64,000 bases of DNA, taken from the NCBI GenBank assembly GCA_038206235.1, contig JBBRBB010000013.1, positions 1 through 64,000 of the forward strand, written 5' to 3'. Positions 34,668 to 43,802 of this stretch are shown piece by piece. Position 1 is the first letter of the stretch. Each line of letters begins with the position of its first letter. A program made the translations under genes and the position numbers. The DNA comes from JBBRBB01 sp038206235. GTDB lineage: Bacteria > Bacteroidota > Bacteroidia > Chitinophagales > Chitinophagaceae. Below the pieces are notes generated by a model that had not been told where the DNA came from, ran no database searches, and worked only from the letters and a program-made list of their open reading frames with translations.

Positions 34668-34699
34668 CAAACATAAACTGGTTTATGATATAAACCAAA
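34668..34699 (-). promoter_or_regulatory. Promoter of the TonB receptor gene
   Basis: The minus strand has TTTG (34696-34699), a 20-base spacer, and TATGTTTG (34668-34675). Both are exact matches to the Bacteroidota sigma consensus boxes. The -7 box lies 20 bases before the ATG. This is the best promoter in the window. Confidence 0.75.
34679..34697. promoter_or_regulatory. Operator palindrome between -33 and -7 boxes
   Basis: TGGTTTATGATATAAACCA consists of perfect 8-bp arms around GAT. It fills the spacer of the receptor promoter, the classic place for a repressor. The bound factor is unknown. No second copy was seen in the window. Confidence 0.6.
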
Positions 34700-34764
34700 T
34701 TTTATTTTGAGAGAAATTGAAAATTCAGGAAATTCTTTGTTACATTTAATTCAAAATCATTGCT

Positions 34765-36210
34765 ATGAAACAATTATATCTTTTAGCGATATGCTATTTT
34801 AGTTTTCTATTGTCTGCGCAAACGCAAGTGCAGGAGGTTTGGAGCAGTTGTTACCAGAAAAATGGAAACAGCACTGTAGAAAATGATATGGTTGTTGACG
34901 ACGCAGGTAATTCGTACGTAACAGGATATTATTGGGATAGCAGTGGCAAACAAAGATTTTTTGTTGGGAAAACAAATAAAAATGGGGTTCAAAAATGGGT
35001 TAAATTTTATCCCACAACATATCCAGATACTTCTGAGGTGGGTACTGTAATTACAGTTGATAGAAGTGGAAATGTAATTGCGTCAGGCTATCGTTATGAT
35101 AATTACTTTTTTAGTTGCAGCACTACAGTAAGTCACACCTCTGTTTTTACGGTTTGCTTCAATGCAAACGGAAATCTTAAATGGGTAAATTTTTCATCTT
35201 CTATTCTGGAAAATACCACCCAGGAACCTGCAGATATTCTGATAGACAGCAATAAAAATATTTATATGCTTTACAACGTATTTAGTTATAGTGGAAGTAT
35301 GGGTGTCTGCGGGTATCAGTCATCAAATCTAATTAAGATAAATAGTGCTGGGCTCACTGATTGGGCAATTTTTCTCATAATTGAGTTTGCGCCAATGAAA
35401 AATTTTGCAATGGGTATTGATAAACAAAACAATATTCTTGTTACTGGAATTATCACACCTCCGCCCATTCATCCATTAGATATAGAGGTATATCAGATAT
35501 ACACTCAAAAGATAAAAGCCGCAACAGGAGAGCAAATTTGGTACAAAGGCTTTCATAATACAACTCTGTATAATTACAGCACTCCATACGCCATAATGTG
35601 CGATAGCAAAAACAACATTTATGTTTACGGAGAAATAAACGATACATTAGGCGTTCTCAGATATTCTTCAACCGGTAATTTAGTTGGATATAAAACCGAT
35701 AATGCTGGTGCACATCCTGTAACTAACAGGCATGGCTTTACTATTGACAGCAATGATAACATTTGCATTCTCGGCTATCAATATATTGCTTCAAAATATT
35801 CTTGGATAATTGGTAAATATGCTTCTAATGGAAACAAGTTATGGTCTACAAAGTTTGATACATTAGGAAGCAACACAAGATTACCTGTTGCAATAAAAAC
35901 TGATAAAGAGGGAAATGTTTTTGTAACAGGTAATTCTAACTACCAATCTAATTTATCTGCATTTACAACTTTAAAGTATAGCGCAAACGGAAAATTAAAA
36001 TGGGTTAATTTTTACAAAAATGGTCAGCAATCAACCAATGCAGTTACTGCAATAGCACTAGACAGTATTGGTAATATTTATGTTAGCGGCAACAGTTATA
36101 ATGGCAATATCGGCAATAATTCAGTTTGTACACAAAAGCTTACAGAAACAAACAATCAGTTCATAAGTAAAACTTTAAAAACATCATTATCAACAAAAAA
36201 TAAATATTGA
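34765..36210 (+). CDS. Exported SBBP-type beta-propeller protein
   Basis: The 481-residue protein has a signal peptide (ending LLSAQ) and about seven repeats of the SBBP type: DDAGNSYVTGYYWDSSG, DRSGNVIASGY, DSNKNIYMLY, KQNNILVTG, DSKNNIYVYGE, DSNDNICILGY, DKEGNVFVTGN and DSIGNIYVSGN. This forms a beta-propeller. It lacks a T9SS C-terminal domain. The role is unknown. It is divergent to the TonB receptor. Confidence 0.75.
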   Translation: MKQLYLLAICYFSFLLSAQTQVQEVWSSCYQKNGNSTVENDMVVDDAGNSYVTGYYWDSSGKQRFFVGKTNKNGVQKWVKFYPTTYPDTSEVGTVITVDRSGNVIASGYRYDNYFFSCSTTVSHTSVFTVCFNANGNLKWVNFSSSILENTTQEPADILIDSNKNIYMLYNVFSYSGSMGVCGYQSSNLIKINSAGLTDWAIFLIIEFAPMKNFAMGIDKQNNILVTGIITPPPIHPLDIEVYQIYTQKIKAATGEQIWYKGFHNTTLYNYSTPYAIMCDSKNNIYVYGEINDTLGVLRYSSTGNLVGYKTDNAGAHPVTNRHGFTIDSNDNICILGYQYIASKYSWIIGKYASNGNKLWSTKFDTLGSNTRLPVAIKTDKEGNVFVTGNSNYQSNLSAFTTLKYSANGKLKWVNFYKNGQQSTNAVTAIALDSIGNIYVSGNSYNGNIGNNSVCTQKLTETNNQFISKTLKTSLSTKNKY

Positions 36211-36225
36211 ATTTCATTATTGTCC

Positions 36226-36350
36226 GACTAAAGTCCTCAAACCTTTGCCGGGCTTGACCTCACCCCCAGCCACTCTCCCCCTCCGTACCGGCACGGGCGG
36301 GCAAAGGAAAGGGGGGAGCCTAAAACGCTTTGTGGCAAGTTGTTTTAGCA
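36226..36350. repeat. GC-rich palindromic and hairpin elements
   Basis: A CCGTACCGGCACGGGCGGGC element (36283-36302) is related to those at 26727, 49856 and 56986. It is followed by a CTAAAAC / GTTTTAG hairpin (36320-36348). The region lies between the convergent ends of the SBBP and sialidase-like genes and holds no gene. Confidence 0.55.
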
Positions 36351-36390
36351 ATATTGATATTTTTTAGGCGGACAATAGTGATTGAATTTA

Positions 36391-39261
36391 TCACTTCACC
36401 ATCTTTTCTGAAAATTTTTCATTGCCTGTATAAATATTCAGCACATAATTTCCTTTCGGTAATCCATTCAAATTATTTAATTCAAATTGATTTGTTCCGG
36501 CTATTCCGATAAAGTCTTGCCTGCGTAATAATTTTCCTGCGGCATCATACAAAACCATCGTAATTTTTTCTCTTTGTGAAAGATTAAATAATACTGCAAT
36601 TTTATCACTAAAAGGATTGTTGAGCAACGTATAAGTTTTTTCAACTGCACGCCTTGTATTAATAACAGCAGAATAATTTGATGAGCCATCTTTGTTTACC
36701 ATTTTCAACCTGTAATAATAAACAGCAGACGAAATATTTTTTACATTATCTGAATAAGAATAATTGTTTACACCACTTGCAGCAGCACCTGCAACTGTAG
36801 CAATCTTGTTAAAGCTTACTCCATCTGTGCTGCGCTCTACATCGTAATGTGAAAAGTTGATTTCATTTTCAGCTTTCCAGTTCAATTCATTATAACCATT
36901 TTCATAAACACCTGTAAACTGCAGCAATCTCACCGGCAACACAAAGCCATTAAATAAATCACTTACAAATACACCTTTGCCATGCGTTGCAGCAACTAAT
37001 TTATTGTTGGCTGTAACCTGCAAATCCATTACCAGTGTAGCATCCCAAAGACCATTGGTAAAGGAATACCAGTTTGCGCCGCGGTTGTTGCTTACATACA
37101 CACCCACATCACTTCCCGCATAAAGTATTTGTGAATTGAGCGGGTCTATAAGTAAAGCATTTATTGGTACATCGGGCAAACCTGCGCCAATGCTTGCCCA
37201 GCTTGCACCACCATTGCCTGTAACATATACATGCGAAGTGCCATAGCCGCCCAATGCAATAAACACACTATCATCATTCGTGGGGCTGAAAGCAAAATCC
37301 ATTACAAACCTGTCGGGCAAATTATTTTTTACGTTTGTGAAAACAGGATTTGCTGCGCCTGCATTCAGCGATTTAAAAAGATTAGGCGGAGGGTTTACAT
37401 TCAACTTATCATCTGTACGCTGCGAAAATGGAGAGGTGGAAACATACGCCTTCTGACTATTTACCGGAGATACTCCAATAGCTATTCCTGTTTTATACCG
37501 TGCATCAATATAATTGGTTGATGAAATTGATTTGTTGCTCCATGTAATACCGCCATCTGTTGAAGCATGCCAGTTATCTGAAGCGCAGTATAGATAATTT
37601 GGATTTGATTTACTGATACCAACAGGCGCCATGAAAGCAGTTCTGTCACCATCCCATCCATTTAAAACATTACTCCACGACTCGCCAGAATTTGTGGAGC
37701 GATAAACGGTTCTGTTTTGAGTTGAGGTAAATGCAATATTTCCATTCAATGAATTAAAAACAGTTGGGCCACCATCGCTGCCAAGTATGCTATACCAGGT
37801 GGTGCCATTATATTTTATCACGCCATTATCCTGCAATCCGCCAATCATAATATTTGGGTCTGTTGGCGAAACACCAAACGATGCATAAAATTGTACAGCG
37901 CCAAGTCCATTATTGATTGGTGTAAATGAATTACCTCCATTGGTGCTTTTATACATGCCGCCATCGCAGGCTACGTAAGCAATATTAGTATTGATTGGGT
38001 CGTAAGCAATATCATGTATATCGCTGTGTATGCCGAAAATAGTTTGCAGCGTTCCTGCTCCTGTTGTTGAAGAAGTTGAAGTATAGCCGTACATACCTAC
38101 CCCACACATTAAAAGATGATTGATGTCGGTGGGGTCAACTGCCACATCATTGCAATACCAGTATTGATAAGAGCTATGCGCCGAAGAAAATTTTGCAATC
38201 CATGAAGCGCCAAAATCAGTTGACAAATACAATTCATTTGCAGAAGTTCCATTTGCAAAGCTTGCGTAAAGTCTGCTGTCGCCTGCATTATCCATACGTA
38301 TCATTCCGTTGAAAGATGCGGGCACACCACTAGTTATTTTATTCCAGATGTTGCCGCCATCTGTACTGCGATAAAGACCTTTATCAGTATTTACAAGATT
38401 ACCAACTGCCGCAACAAGCACATTTGTGTTTGCCGGATTAATGGCGACATCGGTAACATAAATTTTATTAAGGATTTTTGTCCATGCACTTCCTGCATTT
38501 GTTGAGCGATACAAACCATCGGTTGTACATGCATATACAATGTTGCTGTTGGTTGGGTCAAATTGCATTGACTCCACTCCAAACATATTTGCATTTTGTT
38601 TATTAAAAATCTGTGTCCATGTATTGCCGCCATCCGAGCTTTTTATAATTCCGATTCCATAAGTGCCTCTTGTTTTCCACACATTAAAACCAATGCCTGT
38701 GGTATCTACACGATATATTTCTCCTGTGCCCGCATACATCACATTAGGGTTATCAGGATTGATGATGATAGATGCCACACCCAAAACGGGCAGTTTTGTT
38801 TTTACATGTTTCCATGCATTTGTTCCCGTGCCTCCTGTGGTTGTTTTCCAGATGCCGCCGCTTGCAGAGCCGATAAAAATGATATTGCTGTTCTGTGGAT
38901 TAATTGCAATGGTAAGTATTCTGCCACCAATCGTTTTATTCGGACCGATAGATTGCCAGTTGCCAAAGCCATCTGCGCTTTCACCTTTTGCGGTTGCATT
39001 GGAGCTGATAATTTTATTTGTGTTTTCTTTCAACTGCAGAAACTGTTGCCAGCCGGTTAGATATTTTTCATTCAAATTGGTTGGGTCAGGATAGGCACGG
39101 CTCCAGAACCACATATTCATGTGTTTGTCTGCATCAGTAAATTTTTCTTTTTCTTCACCGGCATTATTTTCAGATTGGGATGTGTAATTTCCATAAAAAT
39201 AAAAAGCCGTTGCACCTATTGCAACACACGCTAATAATAAGAAAGGAAGAATTTTTTTCAT
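36391..39261 (-). CDS. T9SS-exported sialidase/VPS10-type beta-propeller protein
   Basis: From the ATG at 39261 the 956-residue protein has a signal or membrane anchor (LPFLLLACVAIGATAFYFYG). A long region of BNR/sialidase-type repeats follows (SSDGGNTWTQIFN, SANAGSAWTKIL-like blocks, STDGGNIWNKI, TNGGNSFTPI, TDGGITWSN). An Ig-like segment comes next (LNWKAENEINFSHYDVERSTDG), then a type A T9SS sorting domain ending KGNYVLNIYTGN. Catalytic sialidase residues are not evident. It is probably a secreted adhesion or binding protein. Confidence 0.85.
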   Translation of the reverse strand: MKKILPFLLLACVAIGATAFYFYGNYTSQSENNAGEEKEKFTDADKHMNMWFWSRAYPDPTNLNEKYLTGWQQFLQLKENTNKIISSNATAKGESADGFGNWQSIGPNKTIGGRILTIAINPQNSNIIFIGSASGGIWKTTTGGTGTNAWKHVKTKLPVLGVASIIINPDNPNVMYAGTGEIYRVDTTGIGFNVWKTRGTYGIGIIKSSDGGNTWTQIFNKQNANMFGVESMQFDPTNSNIVYACTTDGLYRSTNAGSAWTKILNKIYVTDVAINPANTNVLVAAVGNLVNTDKGLYRSTDGGNIWNKITSGVPASFNGMIRMDNAGDSRLYASFANGTSANELYLSTDFGASWIAKFSSAHSSYQYWYCNDVAVDPTDINHLLMCGVGMYGYTSTSSTTGAGTLQTIFGIHSDIHDIAYDPINTNIAYVACDGGMYKSTNGGNSFTPINNGLGAVQFYASFGVSPTDPNIMIGGLQDNGVIKYNGTTWYSILGSDGGPTVFNSLNGNIAFTSTQNRTVYRSTNSGESWSNVLNGWDGDRTAFMAPVGISKSNPNYLYCASDNWHASTDGGITWSNKSISSTNYIDARYKTGIAIGVSPVNSQKAYVSTSPFSQRTDDKLNVNPPPNLFKSLNAGAANPVFTNVKNNLPDRFVMDFAFSPTNDDSVFIALGGYGTSHVYVTGNGGASWASIGAGLPDVPINALLIDPLNSQILYAGSDVGVYVSNNRGANWYSFTNGLWDATLVMDLQVTANNKLVAATHGKGVFVSDLFNGFVLPVRLLQFTGVYENGYNELNWKAENEINFSHYDVERSTDGVSFNKIATVAGAAASGVNNYSYSDNVKNISSAVYYYRLKMVNKDGSSNYSAVINTRRAVEKTYTLLNNPFSDKIAVLFNLSQREKITMVLYDAAGKLLRRQDFIGIAGTNQFELNNLNGLPKGNYVLNIYTGNEKFSEKMVK

Positions 39262-39396
39262 GTCGAATTTTTTAAATTTTTTAATGATGATTCCCTGCAA
39301 ATATGTACTACGGTATAATACATTTTGTTGCAAGCAATTCAGGTTTGCTAAATTAATGTAGTTTAGATGAATCTTTATTTTGAATAAAATTAATTT

Positions 39397-40005
39397 ATGA
39401 AACGCATTTTATTTATTGACCGTGACGGAACGCTTCTCGATGAAGCTTATGATTTTCAGATTGACCAGCTTGAAAAGCTTGGCTTTTATCCATACATGTT
39501 TGAATACATGGGGAAAATTGCAAGGGAATTTGATTATGAATTAGTGATGGTTACCAACCAGGATGGCTTGGGAACGCCTGCATTTCCTGAAAACGCGTTT
39601 TGGCCCTTGCATAATTTAGTGATGAAAAGTTTGGAAAGAGAAGGCATACATTTTAGCGCAGTGCATATTGACAGAACTTTTGCAAAAGATAATGCGCCAA
39701 CAAGAAAACCCGGCATTGGAATGCTCACTGAATATCTAAATAATTCAAAGTATGATATTTCAAATTCTTTTGTTATCGGCGACAGGCTTACTGACATGAT
39801 GCTTGCCGGGAACTTAGGCTGCAAAGGCATTTGGCTAAATAATGGCTCTATGCTTGGTGCAAAGGAAATTGCTGATAAAGTGGAGGCCTTTATGAAGAGC
39901 GGTAGCATTGTTCTTGAAACAACAGAATGGAAAAAGGTTTATGAGTTTTTAAAATCTGGTGCAGGAAAATTTAAAGAGAGTGTTGAAGTTAAACAAGCTT
40001 CATGA
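39397..40005 (+). CDS. hisB: Stand-alone histidinol-phosphatase domain of HisB
   Basis: The 202-residue HAD phosphatase resembles the N-terminal half of Bacteroidota HisB: FIDRDGTLLDE (catalytic Asp 8 and Asp 10), VMVTNQDGLGTPAFPE, HIDRTFAKDNAPTRKPG and FVIGDRLTDM. The imidazoleglycerol-phosphate dehydratase domain that normally follows is absent, and the gene ends by overlapping a dipeptide epimerase gene (ATGA). It may still remove phosphate from histidinol phosphate, or have gained another sugar-phosphate substrate. Confidence 0.8.
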   Translation: MKRILFIDRDGTLLDEAYDFQIDQLEKLGFYPYMFEYMGKIAREFDYELVMVTNQDGLGTPAFPENAFWPLHNLVMKSLEREGIHFSAVHIDRTFAKDNAPTRKPGIGMLTEYLNNSKYDISNSFVIGDRLTDMMLAGNLGCKGIWLNNGSMLGAKEIADKVEAFMKSGSIVLETTEWKKVYEFLKSGAGKFKESVEVKQAS

Positions 40006-41042
40006 AAGTATTCTATAAACAAATCAATCTTCCATTTCAATATCCCTTTACAATTTCTAATGGAAGAACAAAAACGCACCAGCCCTCTTTGGTTGTTGCA
40101 TTGCAGTTAGGAACTTTTACTGGTTATGGCGAAGCTCCTGCAATTAGTTACTATAATATTTCTGTGGGGCAAATGACAGAAGATTTGCAAAAGAAAAAAA
40201 CTTTTGTTGAAAAGTTTGCTTTTACAGAGCCGGAGCGTTACTGGCATTATCTGCATCATCTCTTTCCCCAAAATCCTTTTCTTGTTTGTGCGCTTGATAT
40301 GGCAGCATGGGACTTGTATGGAAAAATAAAAAACCTTTCTTTATACAAAATATGGAATACAGAATTTCATAACATACCACTTACAGATTATACTATCGGT
40401 ATAGATAGCATTGATAAGATGATTGGGAAAATGGTAGATAAACCATGGCCGATTTATAAAATAAAACTGGGCGGCGATGACGATATAAAAATTATTGAAG
40501 AATTACGAAAGCATACCAATGCAGTTTTTAGAGTTGATGCAAATGCAACATGGAATGCTGACGAAGCGCTATATAAAATACCTCAACTGAAAGAACTTGG
40601 CGTAGAGTTAATAGAACAGCCTCTTGCCAAAGATGATTGCGATGGAATGAAAATATTGTTTGAGAAATCTCCCTTACCACTTTTCGCTGATGAAAGCTGT
40701 GTGTTTGAAAATGATGTAGAAAAATGTGCAGCATGTTTTCACGGCATCAATATTAAACTAACCAAGTGCAGAGGCATTACACCTGCATTAAGGATGATAA
40801 AGAAAGCAAGGGAATTAAATTTAAAAGTTATGATGGGCAGTATGAACGAATGCACTATTGGCTCAGCAGCCATCGCTCATTTTTTACCTCAATTAGATTT
40901 TGTTGATATGGATGGCCCTTTATTGTTAGCAGAAGATATTGCTTCAGGGTTAAAATATGATGCAGGCGAAATTAAAGTAAGTGACAAGCCCGGACTTGGA
41001 ATTTGTTTGAATGATGAAAACTTCTTTCGGAATCCCGAATAA
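40002..41042 (+). CDS. L-Ala-D/L-Glu (dipeptide) epimerase
   Basis: The 346-residue enolase-superfamily enzyme has the muconate-lactonizing subgroup residues: the KxK motif YKIKLGG (Lys 153, Lys 155), metal ligands in RVDANATW (Asp 179), IEQPL (Glu 205) and FADES (Asp 230), the second lysine in NIKLTKCRG, and DMDGP. This subset recycles murein peptides by epimerizing L-Ala-D-Glu. It is translationally coupled to the HisB phosphatase domain gene. Confidence 0.82.
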   Translation: MKVFYKQINLPFQYPFTISNGRTKTHQPSLVVALQLGTFTGYGEAPAISYYNISVGQMTEDLQKKKTFVEKFAFTEPERYWHYLHHLFPQNPFLVCALDMAAWDLYGKIKNLSLYKIWNTEFHNIPLTDYTIGIDSIDKMIGKMVDKPWPIYKIKLGGDDDIKIIEELRKHTNAVFRVDANATWNADEALYKIPQLKELGVELIEQPLAKDDCDGMKILFEKSPLPLFADESCVFENDVEKCAACFHGINIKLTKCRGITPALRMIKKARELNLKVMMGSMNECTIGSAAIAHFLPQLDFVDMDGPLLLAEDIASGLKYDAGEIKVSDKPGLGICLNDENFFRNPE

Positions 41043-41110
41043 AGAAACGAGAAACAAGAAACCTTTTTATGATGAAAACTTTTTCAGCAACTTCGAATAA
41101 AAGAACGATA
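41043..41110. repeat. GAAACGA-type word repeats
   Basis: The spacer between the epimerase and efp contains AAACGAGAAACAAGAAACC and ACGATAAACAACAAACGATA, members of the GAAACGA family that also fills ligA residues 253-300. Confidence 0.55.
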
Positions 41111-41126
41111 AACAACAAACGATAAA

Positions 41127-41693
41127 CTACTCTTTCACTCTTTCAACATATTCCCCCGTTTTTGTATTGATGCGAATACTTTCTCCTTCATTCACGAATA
41201 AAGGAACCTGAACAGTGCCGCCGGTTTCTATAGTTGCTGGTTTTGTAACCCTTGTAGCAGTGTCTCCTCTTACTCCAGGCTCGCAATAAGTAATCTTAAC
41301 CACAATTTTTTCTGGCAATTCAGCGCCAATGGGTTGCTCACTTTCTGTATTGATATAGATAGAAACATCGGCACCCTCTTTTAAAAACTTTGGTGCATCA
41401 ATCATTTCTTCTGCAAGTGAAATTTGCTCGAAGGTTTCATTCTCCATAAAATTATATCCGCTCTCATCTTTATATAAAAATTGATAAGTTTTCTTTTCAA
41501 CTCTTACAGGAAAAATTGCCTCACCGCTGTTCCATGTTTTTTCAATGGTGCGGTTATTATCAACACCTTTTAATTTTGCCCAAACCTTGGCAGCGGCTCT
41601 TGCCGTTTTGTTCTCACCAAATTCTACCACCGAATACAGACTGCCATCTAATTTTAAAATCATACCTCGACTAATATCCGCTGTTGTTGCCAT
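41127..41693 (-). CDS. efp: Elongation factor P
   Basis: The 188-residue EF-P rescues ribosomes stalled at polyproline. It has the KOW-like N-terminal domain (ADISRGMILKLDG), a central domain and C-terminal domain ending FVNEGESIRINTKTGEYVERV. The tip loop of domain I reads GENKTARAAAKVWAKLKG, with Arg 32 where many EF-Ps carry a modified Lys in a PGKG loop. The normal Lys-modifying enzymes would not fit. It stands alone with a good promoter. Confidence 0.93.
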   Translation of the reverse strand: MATTADISRGMILKLDGSLYSVVEFGENKTARAAAKVWAKLKGVDNNRTIEKTWNSGEAIFPVRVEKKTYQFLYKDESGYNFMENETFEQISLAEEMIDAPKFLKEGADVSIYINTESEQPIGAELPEKIVVKITYCEPGVRGDTATRVTKPATIETGGTVQVPLFVNEGESIRINTKTGEYVERVKE

Positions 41694-41713
41694 AACGTTT
41701 ATTTTAAAGGGCG

Positions 41714-41745
41714 CAAAAGTAAGGATTGAAGTTTGGAAATTGAAA
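41714..41745 (-). promoter_or_regulatory. Promoter of efp
   Basis: The minus strand shows TTTC (41742-41745), a 20-base spacer, then TACTTTTG (41714-41721), an exact -7 box, 20 bases before the ATG. Confidence 0.6.
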
Positions 41746-41773
41746 TGAAGGAAATAATTAAAAAGAGAGTTGA

Positions 41774-42325
41774 TTAAATATATCCAATTTTATTTAAAAA
41801 ACGCAAGGCATAAAAGATTGTACTCAGGTGCATAGATTGCACAATTTTTCTTTCTTCAATAAATTGTATCAATTCATCGAAGCTTACCTCAAAAACTTCT
41901 ATGTCTTCATTTGCATCGAGATTTTGCTCCTGCACTTTTTTGCCCCCTGTGGCCACAAACATGTGCATAAGATTATTATTGGTAGAAGGGTTTGCAGATA
42001 TACTTCCGAGAGCATGCACTTTATCAAAAACATATCCTGTTTCTTCGAGCATTTCACGGCGAATAGCCGCTTCAAAATCTTCATCGGCTGCATCTGCACA
42101 ACCGCCCGGCAGTTCAATACATTCTTCTCCCAAAGCATGACGGTATTGCCGCACCATCAGCACTTTGCCGCTTTCGGTAACCGGCAATGCAGTAACCCAT
42201 TCAAGAAACTCAAATACATAATAGTCTTTAATAATTTTACCATCAGGTCTTTCACAAATATCTTTACGTGCAGTAAACCAGCTTGCTTTATAAATGTATT
42301 CAGATGAGAGCAATTTCCATTTCAT
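41774..42325 (-). CDS. NUDIX hydrolase, ADP-ribose pyrophosphatase-like
   Basis: The 183-residue enzyme has an active NUDIX box: GGCADAADEDFEAAIRREMLEETG, seen here in parts as GGCAD and REMLEETG, with the metal-binding glutamates intact. The N-terminal strand region (DYYVFEFLEWVTALPVT, VLMVRQYRHALG) is typical of the ADP-ribose / GDP-mannose pyrophosphatase group. It probably cleaves an NDP-sugar. Confidence 0.82.
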   Translation of the reverse strand: MKWKLLSSEYIYKASWFTARKDICERPDGKIIKDYYVFEFLEWVTALPVTESGKVLMVRQYRHALGEECIELPGGCADAADEDFEAAIRREMLEETGYVFDKVHALGSISANPSTNNNLMHMFVATGGKKVQEQNLDANEDIEVFEVSFDELIQFIEERKIVQSMHLSTIFYALRFLNKIGYI

Positions 42326-42327
42326 AA

Positions 42328-42410
42328 TTGTTACTCGTTTCGGGTTTCTCGTTAGTCGTTTCCCGTTTACCTAATCAACTATTCAACTATTCAACCATTC
42401 AACTAATTCT
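42328..42410. repeat. Word repeats (GAAACGA and TATTCAAC types)
   Basis: The spacer contains the complement of GAAACGA words (TTACTCGTTTCGGGTTTCTC) and then a TATTCAACTATTCAACC array, related to the CAATCAACC array within purH. Confidence 0.55.
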
Positions 42411-42936
42411 ACCAATTCTTTCTTTCTCTCAACGCAGTAATGTGTTGTACATGATGTTTGCTATGCCACGCATACATGCCAAGCAAATACCATAAGCTTA
42501 TTTCTTTTTTTTGTTCGGGATGATAAAGTTTTTTTTCCCATTCATCTTCTGATAAATTTTCAATAGCTGCTACCCAGCGGAGGTGTAATGCATGAAGTAA
42601 GGTGATTGAAATATTTATAGGAAGTGATTCCACATCCGGCAGCTTCGCCCACTCTTTTTCTTCGTAAGGTTTAATAGTTGGTTTGTCTTCTGTTAATGCA
42701 AGCTTGAAGCGTATGTAAGCATTAATATGACTGTCTGCAATGTGATGCACTAATTGCTGCACTGTCCACCCGCCTTCACGATAAGGAGTTTGAAGTTGAT
42801 ATTCATCAAGGTTTTGAACTGAGCGTTCTAACTCCTGTGGTAAAAATTTCAAATCGAGCAGCCACTCTTCTTTCTGTTTATTTGAAAAAGTTTGCGGAGA
42901 ATATTTACCGATTGGATAGCGAAGGTCTATGGTCAT
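42409..42936 (-). CDS. DinB/YfiT-type metal-dependent enzyme
   Basis: The 175-residue protein shows the YfiT/DinB pattern: LRYPIGKY at the start, YREGGWTVQQLVHHIADSHINA with a metal-binding His, and YAWHSKHHVQHI with the other His ligands. The four-helix DinB fold of this group includes thiol S-transferases (bacillithiol-linked in Firmicutes). The substrate is unknown here. The gene stands between two word-repeat spacers. Confidence 0.8.
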   Translation of the reverse strand: MTIDLRYPIGKYSPQTFSNKQKEEWLLDLKFLPQELERSVQNLDEYQLQTPYREGGWTVQQLVHHIADSHINAYIRFKLALTEDKPTIKPYEEKEWAKLPDVESLPINISITLLHALHLRWVAAIENLSEDEWEKKLYHPEQKKEISLWYLLGMYAWHSKHHVQHITALRERKNW

Positions 42937-42939
42937 GAT

Positions 42940-43016
42940 TTAATATTTTAGATTGAATATTTAATATTTAGTTTCAGCATAAAGAGATGAATTAATTCCC
43001 AATTCCCAATTCCTAA
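42940..43016. repeat. Word repeats (AATTCCC and TTTAATATT types)
   Basis: AATTCCCAATTCCCAATTCC (about 42992-43013) and TTTAATATTTAG-type words fill the spacer before the ABC ATPase gene. They are further members of the intergenic word set. Confidence 0.5.
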
Positions 43017-43781
43017 TTACTCTTCTCTCAAATGCTTTCCTGTTATATGAATAAACACATCTTCGAGGTTAGCCTGCTTTACTTCTTTCGGTCTTTCAAA
43101 ACCTGTTGCTACTAAATCATCAATCAGTTTATCAGGAGAAGCCTTGGCAATAATTTTTCCTTCATCTATTATCGCCACGCGGTCGCAAAGCATTTCTGCT
43201 TCATCCATATAATGTGTAGTGATGATAACAGTTGTGCCGCGGCTTCGTATATCCCGAATCAAATCCCATAGATTTCTTCTTGCCTGCGGGTCAAGACCGG
43301 TTGTGGGTTCATCCAAAAAAATAATTTTGGGTTTATTGATTAATGTTGTAGTAATGGAGAATCGCTGCTTTTGACCGCCGCTCAATTCCTTAAATTTATT
43401 TTTCGCTTTATCACGAAGGTTTACTAAGTCTAATAACTTCATGGCATTTATATGCTCATTATATAGACCCGCAAAAAGATGCAGCAGTTCAAGCAAATTC
43501 AATCCGGGATAATACCCGGATGTTTGCAATTGAACCCCGATACGTTTTTTTATTTCATTGGGATTTTCATCGAGATTAAAACCATCAACAAAAACTTCCC
43601 CGCTTGTTTTTTCACGAAGTGTTTCAATTATTTCAAGAGTAGTGGATTTGCCTGCGCCATTGGGCCCGAGCAGTCCAAAAATCTCTCCCTCAAAAACTTC
43701 AAAGCTTATGCCTTTCACTGCTTCGAAATCGCCGTATTTTTTATGAAGGTCTTTAACTGAAATAATTATTTTTTCTTGCAT
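43017..43781 (-). CDS. ABC transporter ATP-binding protein, no permease next to it
   Basis: The 254-residue ATPase has a Walker A (GPNGAGKSTT), a signature motif (LSGGQKQRFS), a Walker B (IIFLDEPTTGLDP) and an H-loop (ITTHYMDEAEML). The C-terminal NLEDVFIHITGKHLREE is typical of ABC-2 drug or polysaccharide exporters. No permease gene lies beside it, so its partner is elsewhere. Confidence 0.9.
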   Translation of the reverse strand: MQEKIIISVKDLHKKYGDFEAVKGISFEVFEGEIFGLLGPNGAGKSTTLEIIETLREKTSGEVFVDGFNLDENPNEIKKRIGVQLQTSGYYPGLNLLELLHLFAGLYNEHINAMKLLDLVNLRDKAKNKFKELSGGQKQRFSITTTLINKPKIIFLDEPTTGLDPQARRNLWDLIRDIRSRGTTVIITTHYMDEAEMLCDRVAIIDEGKIIAKASPDKLIDDLVATGFERPKEVKQANLEDVFIHITGKHLREE

Positions 43782-43802
43782 GAGGTATAAGGGATAGGAT
43801 AT

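Noticed and set aside
38596..39060. A 154-residue plus-strand ORF inside the sialidase-like gene
   Set aside because: It is antisense to a well-supported gene, has low-complexity Cys/Ile-rich sequence and no known family; a shadow frame.
41828..42307. A 159-residue plus-strand ORF opposite the NUDIX gene
   Set aside because: It is antisense to a gene with intact NUDIX motifs and reads as unlikely protein (His/Phe-rich).
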